From Chaetomidium leptoderma (Eukaryota > Ascomycota > Sordariomycetes > Sordariales > Chaetomiaceae), in NCBI GenBank assembly GCA_033296705.1, contig MU856858.1:62001-126000 (forward strand): DNA of 64,000 nt, given 5' to 3'. A program made the translations under genes and the position numbers. Positions 43,177 to 54,287 of this stretch are shown here, piece after piece. The notes beneath the pieces were generated by a model, which was not told where the DNA came from, did no database searches, and saw only the letters and a program-made list of their open reading frames with translations. Each line of letters begins with the position of its first letter. The first letter of the stretch is position 1.

Positions 43177-45327
43177 ATGAGGGACATCACGGAGCTGCCG
43201 CACGACCTTTTCCTTCTTGTCATTTCGTACCTTTCACCACACACCTGCGTGCGCGCCCGCGCTGTCTCCCGCCGATGGCACGTCGCCTTCACGGACGAAG
43301 CTATCTCACTACTGCTCTTGCGCTGGAATTTCCCACGGTGTCGTGAGCTTCGTTTGGCAACAGCGGCAGTATTATTGTCGCCGTCGTCGTCGTCGTCGCC
43401 AAGTCCCGCATCGTCAATTGGTCTCCGTAGAAACCTCAGGGCCGAGCTTGCCGACGTTGCGGAGCAGCCCCGCAATTGGTCGTCAACCTTCGCCAAGGTG
43501 ACACGCCGATACTTCAACCTGAACAAGGGACAGCCCCACGTCGTCGAGAAACTCGAGTTGGCTGTGAGTCGCCAAGAAAACGGATCCGGCTTCTCCTTCT
43601 GGGGCGTAGCACCCTGGGTCCGGTTCCTGCGCTTGAACGACAAGACATCCAGTTTCCACTACCCCGACCCGGTGTGGTGGTACAGCCAGGAAGATGGTGT
43701 GCTGGTCTTCCCGGCTGCTGCAACCGATGCCGATGATGACTTGCCGCCAGATCGGTGCGATGGGCATGTCTATCGCATCCTCGACCTGTCCTCTGGCCAG
43801 AAGGTCCCGGTCCCGTTTGACGTTCGCTCAAAGCACATCCGCCGAGTTCGTCTTGCCCAGGGCGTTCTCATCATCGAGTGGGCCGAAGCACTGCCATATC
43901 ACCAACTAAATGATCGGGAGGCCGTACATCGCCACTTCGTGACGGCCTTCGACGTTATCCGAAAGCCTGTTGCTACTACTACCTCTGGGCGGGCGTGGAC
44001 TGTTGAGTTTCGGTCCGAGTGGAAGCTCCACTTCCTCGGCTTGCCCCTGAACAGCTTCGATCGTTTCTTGTCGGCTCACACAGCAACCCACTATGCCGTG
44101 TACTTCTGGCAACCCAACCGTTCGCTCTCCCAGCATGACCCCGTTGAGCAGCTGGCCGTGTGGGACATCTCCACGCCCAGCACATACCGGCCATCGGAGG
44201 ATCCAAAGGGCGACAAGCGGCCAGCCGCTACCACGGCACCATCCTTACCAACCGGTTTGTGGAGCGGGCAGAGCAGCACGGCGGCTGACAGTATATATGG
44301 CCTCACCGACTCCAGCGCAGAGCTGGAGAGGCCAACGAGGGCCTCACTCGCCACTGCTACCGCTGGACCACAGGTTATCCGACGCATAGACTGGCGTGCC
44401 CTAGACTTCTACGGACTCCGCCAGCGGACAACACCACATCTTAGGTGCCTAGCTCTGGATGCCCAAAATCTGTATGTGATTGAAGAAGAACACCGGTGGG
44501 CCGGTGGCCAACATAGGTCCCTGGATCCTCCACGCGCCCATCTCGTCCGAAGTACTGGAATCCCAGTCGTCCCTATGCCAATCCCCTCCACCCAAGCGGC
44601 CGCCTACCCGATCGCTGCTCGGCCTACCACCGATCTGAGCGCCGGAGCCGACCAACTTGACCCCAAATTGGCCACTCTATCCAGCGTCGTCGACGAGCCC
44701 ATCGTCAATGGCCCTATGTGGGTTGACTCATGCGGTGCTAACGGGAATGTCAACATGAACTTCTGCCGGCGCGTAGCGGACGCAAATGGTACTTCCAAAC
44801 CTACACATGGAGTCTGGCTTGCTCCACCTCGGGGAACTGGGCTGGAGCATCTCGACGATCAACCACAACCGCAATCATCGTCGGACGCCGTGGGCTGGCC
44901 GTGGGCACTCGGCGAAACTAATTCTCCAAACCCCGTTTTCTCGACCGAATCGACTCGCTGGCCTGGTTGGGCCCCTTGCTGGCGCCACGAAGATTTCCCC
45001 TACCTGACTGTCGCCGAGATGGTAGACTTCGCCGCTGGCGTGCGCGTTACGGCCCGTCACGGTTTCATACTGGAGACCATGTCGGTGCATATTCGGCCGG
45101 CGGTTGCGGTTAGGGGTGCGGCGCCAGCTACAGCAGACGAGGAGAACGGCGAGAAAAGTGCGAAGAGGCGATCCAGCAAAACGAAAGCGGTCGCAGCCAG
45201 AAGCAAGGAGGTTTATTTTCCCGATGAGATGTGGTCTGAGCTCGTCTCCAAGGGGTACATTGCCGGGGACGAGCGGTGGATTGTGGGCGAGGACGAGAAG
45301 GGAAGGATCACTGTTGTGCGCTTTTGA
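43177..45327 (+). CDS. F-box protein
   Basis: Single exon, 716 aa. The F-box is at the very N-terminus (ITELPHDLFLLVISYLSPHT, then CVRARAVSRRWHVAFTDEAI), so the protein is a candidate substrate receptor of an SCF ubiquitin ligase. The long remainder looks beta-rich with segments such as DGHVYRILDLSSGQKVPVPF, VHRHFVTAFDVIRKP, HYAVYFWQPNRSLSQ and LRCLALDAQNLYVIEEE, suggesting a propeller-like recognition domain, but no WD40 signature repeats with confidence. The C-terminus has VYFPDEMWSELVSKGYIAG and GRITVVRF. The gene sits tandem to the HET-domain gene, 540 bp upstream of it. Confidence 0.88.
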   Translation: MRDITELPHDLFLLVISYLSPHTCVRARAVSRRWHVAFTDEAISLLLLRWNFPRCRELRLATAAVLLSPSSSSSPSPASSIGLRRNLRAELADVAEQPRNWSSTFAKVTRRYFNLNKGQPHVVEKLELAVSRQENGSGFSFWGVAPWVRFLRLNDKTSSFHYPDPVWWYSQEDGVLVFPAAATDADDDLPPDRCDGHVYRILDLSSGQKVPVPFDVRSKHIRRVRLAQGVLIIEWAEALPYHQLNDREAVHRHFVTAFDVIRKPVATTTSGRAWTVEFRSEWKLHFLGLPLNSFDRFLSAHTATHYAVYFWQPNRSLSQHDPVEQLAVWDISTPSTYRPSEDPKGDKRPAATTAPSLPTGLWSGQSSTAADSIYGLTDSSAELERPTRASLATATAGPQVIRRIDWRALDFYGLRQRTTPHLRCLALDAQNLYVIEEEHRWAGGQHRSLDPPRAHLVRSTGIPVVPMPIPSTQAAAYPIAARPTTDLSAGADQLDPKLATLSSVVDEPIVNGPMWVDSCGANGNVNMNFCRRVADANGTSKPTHGVWLAPPRGTGLEHLDDQPQPQSSSDAVGWPWALGETNSPNPVFSTESTRWPGWAPCWRHEDFPYLTVAEMVDFAAGVRVTARHGFILETMSVHIRPAVAVRGAAPATADEENGEKSAKRRSSKTKAVAARSKEVYFPDEMWSELVSKGYIAGDERWIVGEDEKGRITVVRF

Positions 45328-45867
45328 GAGACATTTTGGTGAACAGCAGCGGCCCTAGTCCGGCCTCAACTGTTAGCTCAGAGTCGAAAACTCAATGGGC
45401 TACAGTCACTGATGGGGAAACGCAAGGGAAGCTGTGGGCTTCGAGGCTCCATGGAACCATAAGGAACGCTGGTGGGGGACACAATTGTTTCTCGTGCATC
45501 CTCGATGAACACCATTCCTCCCATCCCTGAAGGCTTATCACTTTTTCGGCTCAAACCTGACCCCATAAGTTGGAATTCTGTCTGCCGTTCAGAGACAGCC
45601 TTGCCTCGCCTGCTCAGGCAACTGAATGGCTGAAGGGAGCAGCGTCCCAGATTAGGAAGCGGGGGGCTGCGCCCCCGCCTCTTAGGCTCGAGGAAGACCA
45701 AAGGCTCCCCCAACCCAACCTCCAACCGACTCTTCTCAACATCCGTCTTCTGGGTTATGCATTGACATTTCAGCGTCGACAATCCCCGCTTTCCGGGCCT
45801 CTGCGTAACGCCGTCGATCCGCAAAACCGAACCGCGCTCCGTGCCCGTCACCTGTCGACAATCCGCC
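45328..45867. other. Intergenic region with GC hairpin
   Basis: Between the F-box and HET genes. Holds an imperfect inverted repeat at 45651-45688 with core arms GCGGGGGGC / GCCCCCGC around a TGC loop. No gene seen. Confidence 0.5.
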
Positions 45868-48305
45868 ATGCGACTCTTGAATGAGACACGTTCAAGTTGG
45901 AAGAGTTCTCCTACGTGGATCCACCCCCGTACGCTGTTCTGTCACACACATGGGGCAGCGATAGTGAAGAAGTATCTTATCACGATGTCCTCAACGGGAG
46001 GCTAAACTCGCCCACGGCGCGGCCGCCCAAAGTGTAAGTAACAATATGGATCGTTTATGCCCCTTTGCGGCTCTCGGGAAAACCAGCAACTTTGCTCCCG
46101 AATTGCTCCCGGTACAGTCCAAATAGGACACACATAGCTGACATCGCTGATAGCACGGGTTGCTGCAAAGAAGCCAAGGTCGATGGCTATCAATACGTCT
46201 GGATTGACACATGCTGCATTGACAAAACCAACTCGGTGGAACTCCAAGAGGCTATCAACTCCATGTTCCGTTGGTACCGCAACGCCGCTATCTGCTACGC
46301 CTACCTCTCCGATGTCTCAATCGGGGATCATTTCTACGACGCCAAAGCTGCCTTCTCCGCCAGCCGCTGGTTCCAGAGAGGCTGGACCTTGCAGGAACTC
46401 CTCGCACCGTTGAACTTACGCTTTTATAACACGGGCTGGGCGTGCCTAGGAACCAAGGGAGACCTGTGCGATCTGGTTGAGGCGGTCACGGGGATACCGA
46501 CTTCATTTCTGTTGGGAATTACCGAGCTCTACCATGCCAGCGTTGCCCAGAGAATGTCTTGGGCTGCAAAAAGGGTTACGAAAAGAAAGGAGGACATTTC
46601 TTACAGTCTGCTCGGAATATTCGGTGTGTCCATGCCTATGATATACGGCGAGGGGGACAAGGCATTCCGCCGCCTGCAGGAGCATGTCATGAAAGACATC
46701 GGGGACGACTCGATTCTCGCGTGGGATCTTGATTCAGAGGGGCTGGTTTCTGGAGGCGCACGTGGCCTTGGGTTTGGAGCTGCCCTAGCTCCCGCTCCTT
46801 CACACTTTGCAAACTCTGGGCAGGTTGTCGTCACCGGCCACTCTGCCCATTCCTCACTCGAAGTTTACGGCGGCAGTCTTCGGCTCTCGATCGACCTCAT
46901 CACTACACCGGACGGAAAGATTCTCGGCTTACTCAAATGTGGTCTTGGACGGGGCCAGGAAAGGATGGTAGGGGTACCGCTTGTTGCTGTGCCCGGGGGG
47001 GAACCCAACAACTATTTCAGGCCGGAGGGCGGTAGAGCCGCATTCGTCGCAACCCCTGGGTTTGGGGTTTCTACTACTTCCTTGATCCATATCCAGCTTG
47101 GTGTTGGGCCCAAGTCACGCTCCAACGTGGCCGAGGCCTGTTGGTTCCATATCCGGAAGTCCGTTCCCAACTTGGAGTTAATCGGCGTACATCCGGCGGC
47201 TTCTTGGCACAAGGAAAGGGCCCTGATCGAGGCGGCTGTCGAGCCCACTGGCGGCGGCGTACGGAGAATCTTGGCTCGATTCCGGGAGACAGTGATAGAG
47301 TCAGCTGATTTCGTGGCTGTTCTTGAGGTCGATTCCCAAGCACAACCTTGTTGCAACATCATGGTCGCATCCCGGGAAACTTCCCTGGAGGAGATTGCCA
47401 ATCATTCCAATGCCTGGGAGCACATTGTCATGGGGAGGGCTTGCGCGAGCAATCGTGTCCTAAATCTGGGCATGGCGCTGGAGACTATTCAGGCCTCCGC
47501 ATCTCAGCGCAACTTCATCCTCAAGCCTTTTGCCGTGAGCGAGGCCCCTTGTATCACAATCAATGCCACCACATCACTACAGTTTTCAGAGGCAACTACG
47601 TTACTGGGCCAACTACGTCAAATCGACAAGGCACAGAAACGCGAAGAAAAAGAGTTATTGGATCTGCTGGAAACTAGGAGACGGGTTCTGGCTCAACAAC
47701 ACGCGCAGCTGGAGACGGTGCGGGCCAAAATCAAAAGCCTAGAACAAGAAGAGCGCCGGTTAGCCGAGAAACAGGGACTTATACAAGGGGTAGTAACTGG
47801 ACTCGCCGAGCGGTATAAAAGAATCGGAAGTTTCGATACCGGGGATACAATATTGGGCTTGGAACGGTTCACAGAAAGCTACAAAGCCGGCGAGGAGGAT
47901 CCCACAGCGGAGGGCGCTATCTCAAAAGTGGCTGAGCAGCTTCTGCCATTCGCAGCCAAAAACAGAGAGAGATCCGTGCGGTCGCTCATCCGCCGAGCGG
48001 CCAGTGTCACAGCGACGGACCTTGAGGGGAAGACGGCACTCCATCACGCCGTCCAACAAGACCGGGAGGAGTTAGTCCGGTTACTCATCGACAAAGGCGC
48101 CCATGTGTCCTCGCCGGACATGAACGGCTTCACCCCCATCCACTCCGCCGCCGGGGGCGGATTCGAAGGCATCACCCGTCTGCTTCTTGAGAAGGGCGCC
48201 AGCCCGTCAGAAACGGCCAACTGCGGCTCCACACCGCTAGACCTAGCTATTCGCGAAGGGCACGATCATATCATAGCACTGTTAAAGTCGCACAAAGACG
48301 AATAA
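45868..48305 (+). CDS. HET-domain / coiled-coil / ankyrin protein, frameshifted in codon 6 (possible pseudogene)
   Basis: Two exons, about 45868-46033 and 46154-48305; the acceptor at 46153 has a GCTGAC branch site and yields VTGCCKEAKVDGYQYVWIDT in phase. HET (heterokaryon incompatibility) motifs are YAVLSHTWGSDS, WIDTCCIDKTNSVELQEAIN, WFQRGWTLQELLAP and SLLGIFGVSMPMIYGEGDKA. Downstream come a charged coiled coil (EEKELLDLLETRRRVLAQQH region) and about three ankyrin repeats (GKTALHHAVQQDREELVRLL, GFTPIHSAAGGGFEGITRLL, GSTPLDLAIREGHDHIIALL). The expected start MRLLN at 45868 is one base out of phase with the rest of the HET domain: the domain frame has TGA at 45882-45884 and no Met before exon 2. 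This is a real 1-nt deletion or an assembly error. Such genes mediate non-self recognition and cell death. Confidence 0.8.
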
Positions 48306-49281
48306 TATAAGGGGATGGGAAGCCATCGAGTCAAAATCTCTACTGCGTCGAGATTGTGGGTCGGAGGGTTGCTGAAGCAAGTACCTAGGTATCTAAATGT
48401 ATAGCACCACTATTCCATTCAACACCTTCCCCCCGTTGGAAAAGCCGTGTATAAAAAGTGCCACACAAACCGGTAAATTCTGAATCACACCCCGGCAGTC
48501 AGGCACTTATCGCAGTCATCTCATTCTCAATTTATTTCTATTCGGATGCCAGAGCATCAGCTGGCTAAGGCGACCGACCATCTAGAAGTTTGGATGTAGA
48601 AGAATGAGATGGAAGGAGTTGTTCTTCTTGGCTACTATTATATTGTTGACGTTGCGGTTGAGGTTCAGCGCCATAGAACATGCTGAGCTTCTTCCACTGT
48701 CTTTTGTGTAGCTCTTGAATTCAGGGGTTGAGAATAGATCGCCCATTCCCAGATTCCCGGAGTACGTACATAAGGTACCCAGCGTAGCACTTATATGACT
48801 CACCGACGAGCTTATAAAACAGCACGAGAAATAAATGAATCTACCATTCTAACGAGTATACGCTGCTGTGCGAAGTACATGGTATCTCTGAACTAAACTA
48901 AGGGGGAGAGTAAGTAAACAAAAGGCGCCAAGCAACCACAACTTTAGCATGTGCGCTATTGACGGTACATCAGCAGAAAACCACAACGGCGCAAGCAACG
49001 TAAAAACCAGACAAGAAGTCAAAAAAGCTCTTGATACACCTAACACATTTAAGTTTTGACTACCGTCTCGACTCCAGGCGCCAAGCAAAAAAAATAAACC
49101 CAACATCATAAAGGGTAGTGTTCATCACCCCCCCTTACAAGCTCCCTTTACCACTACTGCGACCTCGACGCAACCGTTATATACGTTCTCCTGGCGGTGA
49201 GAAAACTTTCTAATCCCCCTACCCCCGAACCCTATCACTCCCATCCCCACCCATTAAAGCCCCTACCCTTCTGGCAGTTGA
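48306..49281. other. Intergenic, 1 kb
   Basis: A/T-richer than average. One TACCTAGGTA palindrome at 48382-48391. A hydrophobic 86-codon frame on the minus strand (48849-49109) has no supporting features and is not called. Confidence 0.5.
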
Positions 49282-51427
49282 TTAAGCCTGCACCGGCGCG
49301 GGAACCTGCAAGAACCGTTCATAATACTGATCCAGCCATTTGGCAGCCTCCTCGCCGGCCTCATCAATACTCGAGTCCCAGCGGCCAATGGATCCGACAT
49401 AGCCGTCGGGGCGCACATTGACGATGGCCACCTCGCCCGGGCCGAGGCTGCCGAGCCACTTGTTGGTGCAGAGCGAGCTGCGCGTGTCCTGCTCGGGGAT
49501 GTCATCCAGGTAAAAAGTCCAGGAGCTATCTTGGAAGAGAGCGGGCAGGTCGGTGATTTCGATTTCGGACTTGGGCATGGTTGCTGCGGAAACGTTAATT
49601 TGGTCAGGGGGTTTGAGGGATAAGGGGCGGTGTCAAGAGGGACGTACTGATCAGACCAAAAGTGAAGAGGTGGCTGACGGCTGTGTAGCGTTCGGGGCGG
49701 AGGTAGATGTCCTCGGGCGCGGGGAGTCGGGGCTGCTTGGAGTATGAGAGGCCTGCGGCGGCAGAGAGCTGGTTCACGAGCGAGTCGGTCGAGGCAATGG
49801 CCTGGCAGAAGGTGTCGAGGAAGATGCGCGACTGGTGCACGTCCCACATCAGGAGGTAGATACGGAACTGGCCAAGCATGGGGATGTCGAGCTGGATGTC
49901 GACAGGGTTGGAGTCGATGTAGCGTGTGACCTTGGCAGGCGGCAGGAGGCATCCCGGCTTTGCCTCTCCCAGGACCCAAGATTGGGGTTCCGTCATGTTG
50001 ATGGCATTTTCTCCGTACTCGGCTCCGATACCCGAGATGAAGCGAACATTGGTCTTGAAGTTCTCTGCCAGCGCGGCGGCATCACCGCCGGCGATTTGGT
50101 TCGCGTGCTCGTAGTCAAAGTTGACGAGGTCCAGAGCAATCTTCCGCCGCTCCCTCTCGTAACTCTCAAGCAACGCTGGTTTGGCGAGACCTCGAACGGC
50201 GAGGTTGAGTTTCCAACATAGATTCCAGGCGTCGTGCATCGACGTGTTCATGCCTTGAGCAGATTTAGGCGAGTGTGTATGGCTAGCGTCTCCGGCAAGA
50301 AAAACGCGCTGGCGGTTATCGCAGAAACGGCTTGCGACACGCTGACCGACCTGGTAGCGACCGAACCATTCAATGTACTTCCACCCGACCTCGAATGGCG
50401 CCATGATATCCTTGGCGCGCTGCATGACGAACGCCTGATCGAGCTGGTTCTTATCCGCCTTGGGGTTGCTTTTGAGCTCGATGTAAAAGCGCGTCATGTT
50501 GCGCTCGCGGGGGACGATGAGGATAGAACCATGTTCCTGCGAGAAAACAAGCGATTTGGACCAAATATCGGGGAAATCCGTCACCAGCTCTCCGTCGAGC
50601 ACACCCCAGACCGACGGCTGCGACAAGCCGACAGACTTGGCTTCGGGGATGCTTCTCCTGACCTTGGAATGAGCGCCATCGCCTGTAGAAAGGTCAGCCC
50701 GGTTTTCTCTCTGCCCCCTGCAGTCTCAGGAATACCCACAGCCAACGAGGTATTGTGTAAGGAGTGTCTTGTGCTCCTGGTTCACGTTGGTACGACAGTT
50801 GATCTGGAGAGGGCCGCTCTTGTTGTCGTCGTCGCAGACACTGTACGAGTCAAAGGCCGTGTTCCTGCGCACCCCGATGCCGCGCTTCTTCAGGTCCTCA
50901 ATGAACAAGCTCTCGACCATGCCCTGGTGCACAAGCAGAAGGTAGGGGTCCAACACGTCAATGAAGGGCGGGTAGTGGATTTCGCGGCCAAGTCGATGGA
51001 GCGGTTGGTCCGCCGTGCTGCGCCAAAAGCAAATGTCATAGACTCGGACACCACGCTGTAGTAGCAGGTCTGCTAGGCGCATCTGGCGGAAGGTTTCGAT
51101 CGTCTTGGGTTGTAAACCGTCGGCCCTGTAGCATCCACAAGAGTCAGAAACTTGGAACAAGACGAAATTAACCGGGGTGACTTACCTTCCCACGGGGGTC
51201 TGGTCTGCCCGGTCGTCTACCACCTCCACCTTGATACCAAAACGGCCGAGGTTACATGCCAGCATTAGGCCGGCCGGACCGGCGCCGACGACGCAGACCT
51301 GGCATTCGAGGGGCGCCTCGGGCATGCTCCGGAGCAGGGTCAGGCGGTCGACACACTCGGCCGTCTCTAGCCCGCCTTCGCTGGGCTGGTCCTCCGAGGA
51401 CTTGTCGAGCACGGCAGCGGGAGCCAT
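49282..51427 (-). CDS. FAD-dependent monooxygenase, phenol 2-monooxygenase-like
   Basis: Four exons, 51186-51427, 50740-51125, 49648-50682 and 49282-49583, giving 654 aa. FAD-binding CQVCVVGAGPAGLMLACNLG (GxGxxG) near residue 42, then ADGLQPKTIETFRQM after the first intron, VGCDGAHSKVRRS at the second junction (donor GTGGGT chosen because it restores the family motif GCDG), and the second FAD motif VFLAGDASHTHSPKSAQGMN. The C-terminal thioredoxin-like dimerisation domain (ERYTAVSHLFTFGLI ... VAIVNVRPDGYVG) places it with phenol/3-hydroxybenzoate-type aromatic hydroxylases rather than short PHBH enzymes. It should hydroxylate a phenolic substrate using NADPH and O2; the actual substrate is unknown. 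It stands alone, without adjacent ring-cleavage genes. Confidence 0.93.
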
Positions 51428-53002
51428 GGGGGGCTGCGGCCCACTGGGTCTGTGGGGAGGAGGGCGAATTACGCGGGGAGGGGCGTTCTGTCTGAGCCTC
51501 AAGGATGAACGGCGCTGGTAAGGGCCGTGGCCATCCAGCAAAGGCCGCTAACACGATACAAGCCTGGGCTCTGGGTTGAGTTTCTGGGACCGAGTGGGAT
51601 GGGGGTTGACAGCTCGGCGCGGGGTCGGCCGGAGCAAGGTGGAAGAGACGGGAGAGTCGCAACCAAAACCCGACGGTTTGGAAATGGCCGTTCCAGGTGG
51701 TTGGAACGGGAAGACAAAACTGGGGTGCAGTAAAAAAAAAAATGTAAATCTGCAATGCCGTCAAAGAAAGTGTCAGTCAAACCAGGGACCTGGTGGCGTG
51801 GGTGGGACAAGGGATCTGCAACAGCTGCTGCTTGGGTAGCAACAGCGAGTATCACGGGGGCCACTAAGTTCCTCGAAAATGAGCACTTGTAAAACACAAA
51901 GCAGCGAGGAAGAGCAAAAGATGCATTCTTTGGGAAATTCAGACAGGACTGGCGGGTCAAATGCTCGGTACATAGGGGAGCGGCGACAGAGTCGTGCGCG
52001 GTGCATTTGGCGGGCTGCGGCAGCGGGCGGGTACCTTGCCGAGGGGCGTGCGAGGGAGGAAGGAGGTGGTGATGCGATATCGAGATCCATCTTTCCCCAT
52101 TTTCCAGCACAAGTGGGCTGATTCCGCAGGGGATGGTCCGATCTGGACGTCGCTCTGCCAATCAGCGGGCTCCCATTGGCTGCCGCCCCACGGGCTGCAT
52201 TTGTCAAACGGGTGGAGTGGCCCAGGCCGCCCAGCCCTCTGAGCGCTGACAGGGATCCTCAGGCGAGCCCACTTTGTGAGCTTGGGCCTCTCTGGCGCCA
52301 CCATTCCAAAGCCTGTGCGTGTCTCTTTCGGATTCTGGGACTCACTCTGTTCCACTTCACCAACCCATGCTCGAGCCATGGAGCGCTTTTCCGGCAACCA
52401 TGTCGTGGATGCCTATATACTTCGTATGGGGTGCAGATGTCTCGAACTGGATGCGCATCTTAAATTTATCCAATGCAAGTTGGCCGGTATCAAATTAAGT
52501 TGGTGCTTGACGCCGATACACTTGCATGGAGCCGCAGATGTAGCGTCATTCTTTGAGAAGTCGTCAGTTGCATCGTTCGATAGTTGTATCCCTGCCGCTA
52601 CTTCTTGTTGCGAGGCTGAGATAAGGAAGTTAAAAACTTGAAATGTAGGCAACGCTTCACAGTAAGCACTTATGGGACTTATTATCCTCGATAGGTATTG
52701 TATTCAACCCTTGCAAGATGCATGCCCAAAAAAGGCTTTCTCCTAAACCCGAGAATGATGTTAAACTAACTTCCGAAAAAGGAAATAGTCCTAAAAATGC
52801 CCCCCTAACGCTATAGCATCTATAATTCGCTGAAAAGAGAACAAGGGCCGGCCTTGTTACTGACGTTTAACCAACGTCGAAGAGATAGTAGGAAAGAGAT
52901 AGAGAGATTGTAGCTTTCCGCGTCTAAATAGAAACGGTAAGAACTAAGATCTAGAAGAGCACTCTTTAAGAAAAGTAAGGAGCCCTTACCTTGTAATACC
53001 CG
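51428..53002. other. Intergenic, becoming AT-rich to the right
   Basis: GC-rich promoter of the monooxygenase to about 52400, then A/T-rich sequence without genes. A 28-bp segment at 52301-52328 has a diverged partner at 54143-54170. Small inverted repeats occur near 52850-52875 (GACGTT/AACGTC) and 52973-52992. Confidence 0.5.
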
Positions 53003-53371
53003 CTAAAAATACTCCTCGATGGAGTCTTCATTATCCTCCGGGTAGTCCTCCATCATAGCACCATCGTCGTCGCCCTCTTCCTCCTCGGGCTGGAAACCAA
53101 AGTCGAACACCCGCAGTACAGCAACCTTGTTCCGGCGGGCCTGGTCAAGTTCCTGTTGCCTCGCCTTTGCTATCTTTCTCTCAGAGCGTGACCACCTCGC
53201 TGCCGCCGCTTTGGACTTCGTGATAGAGATCGCGCGGGAGTCGAAGGGGTCGAAACCGTGAGTGTTTTGGCTCCAAGGGTTCGTGAGGAAGCCTGAGGGT
53301 GCCGTTGAGTTTTTAGCTGTTTTGGCGCCGGCTTGCCACTCACGGTGGGTGATGGTAGTATTTGACAGCAT
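53003..53371 (-). CDS. Hypothetical small protein in AT-rich block (doubtful)
   Basis: 122 codons from the first ATG, on a locally GC-richer island between A/T-rich flanks. Basic centre (SKAAAARWSRSERKIAKARQ) and acidic C-terminus (EEEEGDDDGAMMEDYPEDNE). No family recognised. The frame stays open upstream for about 30 codons without a Met, so this may be the remnant of a longer gene or of a mobile element. An imperfect inverted repeat lies just past its stop. Confidence 0.4.
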   Translation of the reverse strand: MLSNTTITHREWQAGAKTAKNSTAPSGFLTNPWSQNTHGFDPFDSRAISITKSKAAAARWSRSERKIAKARQQELDQARRNKVAVLRVFDFGFQPEEEEGDDDGAMMEDYPEDNEDSIEEYF

Positions 53372-54287
53372 CTTCAAGCGGTTGGTAAGGCGGTCGGTAG
53401 ACTTGGCTGTCGGGGGTGTCGATATTTGGTAGTGAAGGCTACTATAGTAGAGAAACCTAAGAGCTGCTTAAGTGGTATGTCGTAAGGGTTAAATACTTTT
53501 TCAGGAAAGTCTTTTTGGATTGAAGATTATAGTTTAGTTCTGACCACGGACTCTATGAGTCAATTTATATCCCTAAATGCTCCCCTGTGACTTCCTTAAT
53601 GTTCGGATTACAATCTAGTTGTTTTCACGAGACTAGCTGTTTAGTTACTGTTCAAGGTTTTTGACAACGAATAAGGTTTGAGAGACAAAGCAAGAATATG
53701 TAGGTTGCTCGCTGTCTGTTCACGAGAACTGATTGTTCTCTTGATCCGAAGTTGGAGTCTGCCTATACTTGAGGCCTCCTTGGAAAGCAAGAGAACAATT
53801 CGCTAGGAAGCGGATTAGAACTAAGGTAGACAGCGTCATTGTTATATCTCGTGATAAGAAGCTAGCTGTGACTAAGTTCTTTCTTTGTTTCAAGGTTCAC
53901 TTGAGTATAGTTTTGTTGTAATACACAACCCCTGACATCCCCCCATCCCACATGACCTGCTCTCGTGGGGTTCAGAACCACATTTGCTTCGATAAAATGC
54001 TCCATCTGATATATTTGAACTCGTCATAAGCAGCTACAATTCACTCTTCACATCACGGGTCCGGTCCAGGCAGAAGAATGTGGCAGCAAGGCTTTGGAAT
54101 GTGCCAGCATTCCTCTGGGAACCCTCCCGGTCAGGGGTTCGTCCATTCCAAAACCTGCACGTGTCTCACATTCCAGCTCACCAGGACACAATCAATTGTT
54201 GTACATACAATCGGCGCCAGCCGACCCAAATACGTCCATAGACAGACAACACATTACAAAGAAAGACTCAAAAAGCCCAATTCCACA
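53372..54287. other. AT-rich intergenic block containing a solo LTR
   Basis: No gene seen. Holds the LTR at 53586-53937 and, to its right, the 3' flank of the SDR gene. Confidence 0.55.
53586..53937. mobile_element. Solo LTR of a retrotransposon (352 bp)
   Basis: Begins TGTGACTTCC and ends CCCCTGACA, i.e. TG...CA with short inverted ends (TGTGA/TGACA). It is bounded on both sides by the identical 5-bp direct repeat TCCCC (53581-53585 and 53938-53942), a standard target-site duplication. No internal gag/pol sequence adjoins, so this is the product of LTR-LTR recombination. Inside is a 12-bp inverted repeat (53732-53743 / 53788-53799). Superfamily and orientation cannot be decided from this copy. 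Confidence 0.85.

Noticed and set aside
48849..49109. 86-codon hydrophobic frame on the minus strand
   Set aside because: Looks like a membrane segment but sits alone in AT-richer intergenic DNA without splice partners or recognisable relatives.
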